Positions 5,941 through 5,967 of a stretch of DNA of 5,967 nucleotides are shown here, piece by piece (the stretch's first letter is position 1; every line of letters begins with the position of its first letter). This DNA comes from JACMOY01 sp038322575 (lineage in GTDB: Bacteria; Actinomycetota; Actinomycetes; Actinomycetales; Angustibacteraceae). The position numbers and the translations under genes are program-made. The notes under the pieces are model-generated. The model was given only the letters and a program-made list of their open reading frames with translations, was not told the DNA's origin and ran no database searches. The DNA is taken from assembly GCA_038322575.1 (NCBI GenBank), contig JBBQGB010000108.1, positions 1 through 5,967 of the forward strand, in the 5' to 3' direction.

Positions 5941-5967
5941 CGCAACACCACGGTATGGGCAGGCATG
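5938..5967 (+). CDS. ISL3-family transposase, first ten codons (partial at right edge)
   Basis: GTG at 5938 opens VRNTTVWAGM up to the window edge. This resembles the N-terminus of actinobacterial ISL3-family transposases, which start with a short (V/M)RN-x-x-x-W stretch before the LGVE and zinc-finger segments that would follow beyond the edge. A Shine-Dalgarno GGGG stands 6 nt upstream (5928-5931). Position is also right for an IS: about 110 bp inside the presumed terminal repeat and transcribed inward. The full enzyme would be a DDE transposase of about 400-450 aa. Ten residues are too few for certainty, so the family call depends on the start motif together with the terminal-repeat-like end. 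Confidence 0.65.
   Translation, partial: MRNTTVWAGM

Larger units (their letters stand above)
5828..5967 (+). mobile_element. Left end of an ISL3-like insertion sequence (continues beyond the window)
   Basis: From 5828 the sequence changes from an intact membrane-protein frame to a terminal-repeat-like GGCTCTCCTGTCGTTTCCG, then a ~110-nt leader, then a transposase start at 5938. ISL3-family elements have inverted repeats beginning GG of about this style and prefer AT-rich 8-bp targets. The 8 bp just outside, TCTTTTAC (5820-5827), are AT-rich for this GC-rich DNA. The right end, the matching repeat and the duplicated target lie outside the window, so the boundary is inferred from one side only. 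Confidence 0.7.

Noticed and set aside
5775..5966. Minus-strand 63-codon frame across the IS end
   Set aside because: It crosses the host/IS junction antisense to both the interrupted gene and the transposase start; Arg-rich with no motif.

Overview
The window looks like chromosomal DNA of a high-GC actinobacterium. GC is roughly 70% or more over most of it, with strongly G/C-biased third codon positions, GTG starts, and protein families typical of Actinobacteria. Nothing visible fixes the genus. A Nocardioides/Cellulomonas/Geodermatophilus-like host is a guess.

Layout, left to right. (1) 20-1840 (+): an FAD-dependent aromatic-ring hydroxylase of the 2,4-dichlorophenol 6-monooxygenase/PheA/MhpA class, whose reading frame is still open at the left edge. 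(2) 1949-2746 (-): a class I SAM-dependent methyltransferase of the UbiE type, convergent with (1), with a strong Shine-Dalgarno that fixes its start well inside a longer open frame. (3) 2916-3419 (+): a small four-helix membrane protein of unknown function, divergent from (2); the 169-bp gap holds one AT-rich spot that could carry both promoters. (4) 3490-3679 (-): a decayed gene fragment, the N-terminal Rossmann segment of an NmrA/SDR-like NAD(P)-binding protein, frameshifted inside its glycine-rich loop. (5) 3760-4995 (-): a fusion of a YceH/DUF480 domain with a C-terminal SAM methyltransferase, with a -10-like hexamer 7 nt before its GTG, suggesting a leaderless mRNA. (6) 4996-5428: about 430 bp without a supported gene, including a stretch of clearly lower GC and an 8-bp inverted repeat. 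(7) 5429-5827 (+): the N-terminal three-helix part of a membrane protein resembling actinobacterial GGDEF/EAL sensor proteins, cut after codon 133. (8) 5828 to the right edge: the left end of an ISL3-like insertion sequence, with its terminal repeat, leader, and the first ten codons of the transposase.

The genes do not form an obvious pathway. The orientations (+, -, +, -, -, +, +) make nearly every gene its own transcription unit, so the hydroxylase and the two methyltransferases should not be read as one biosynthetic operon. The main story is genome decay and transposition: one dead oxidoreductase fragment behind the fusion gene, and one putative signalling membrane protein interrupted by an IS. 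The most interesting structure is a predicted 14-pair hairpin in the IS leader that would hide the transposase Shine-Dalgarno and start codon only in transcripts reading in from the interrupted gene.
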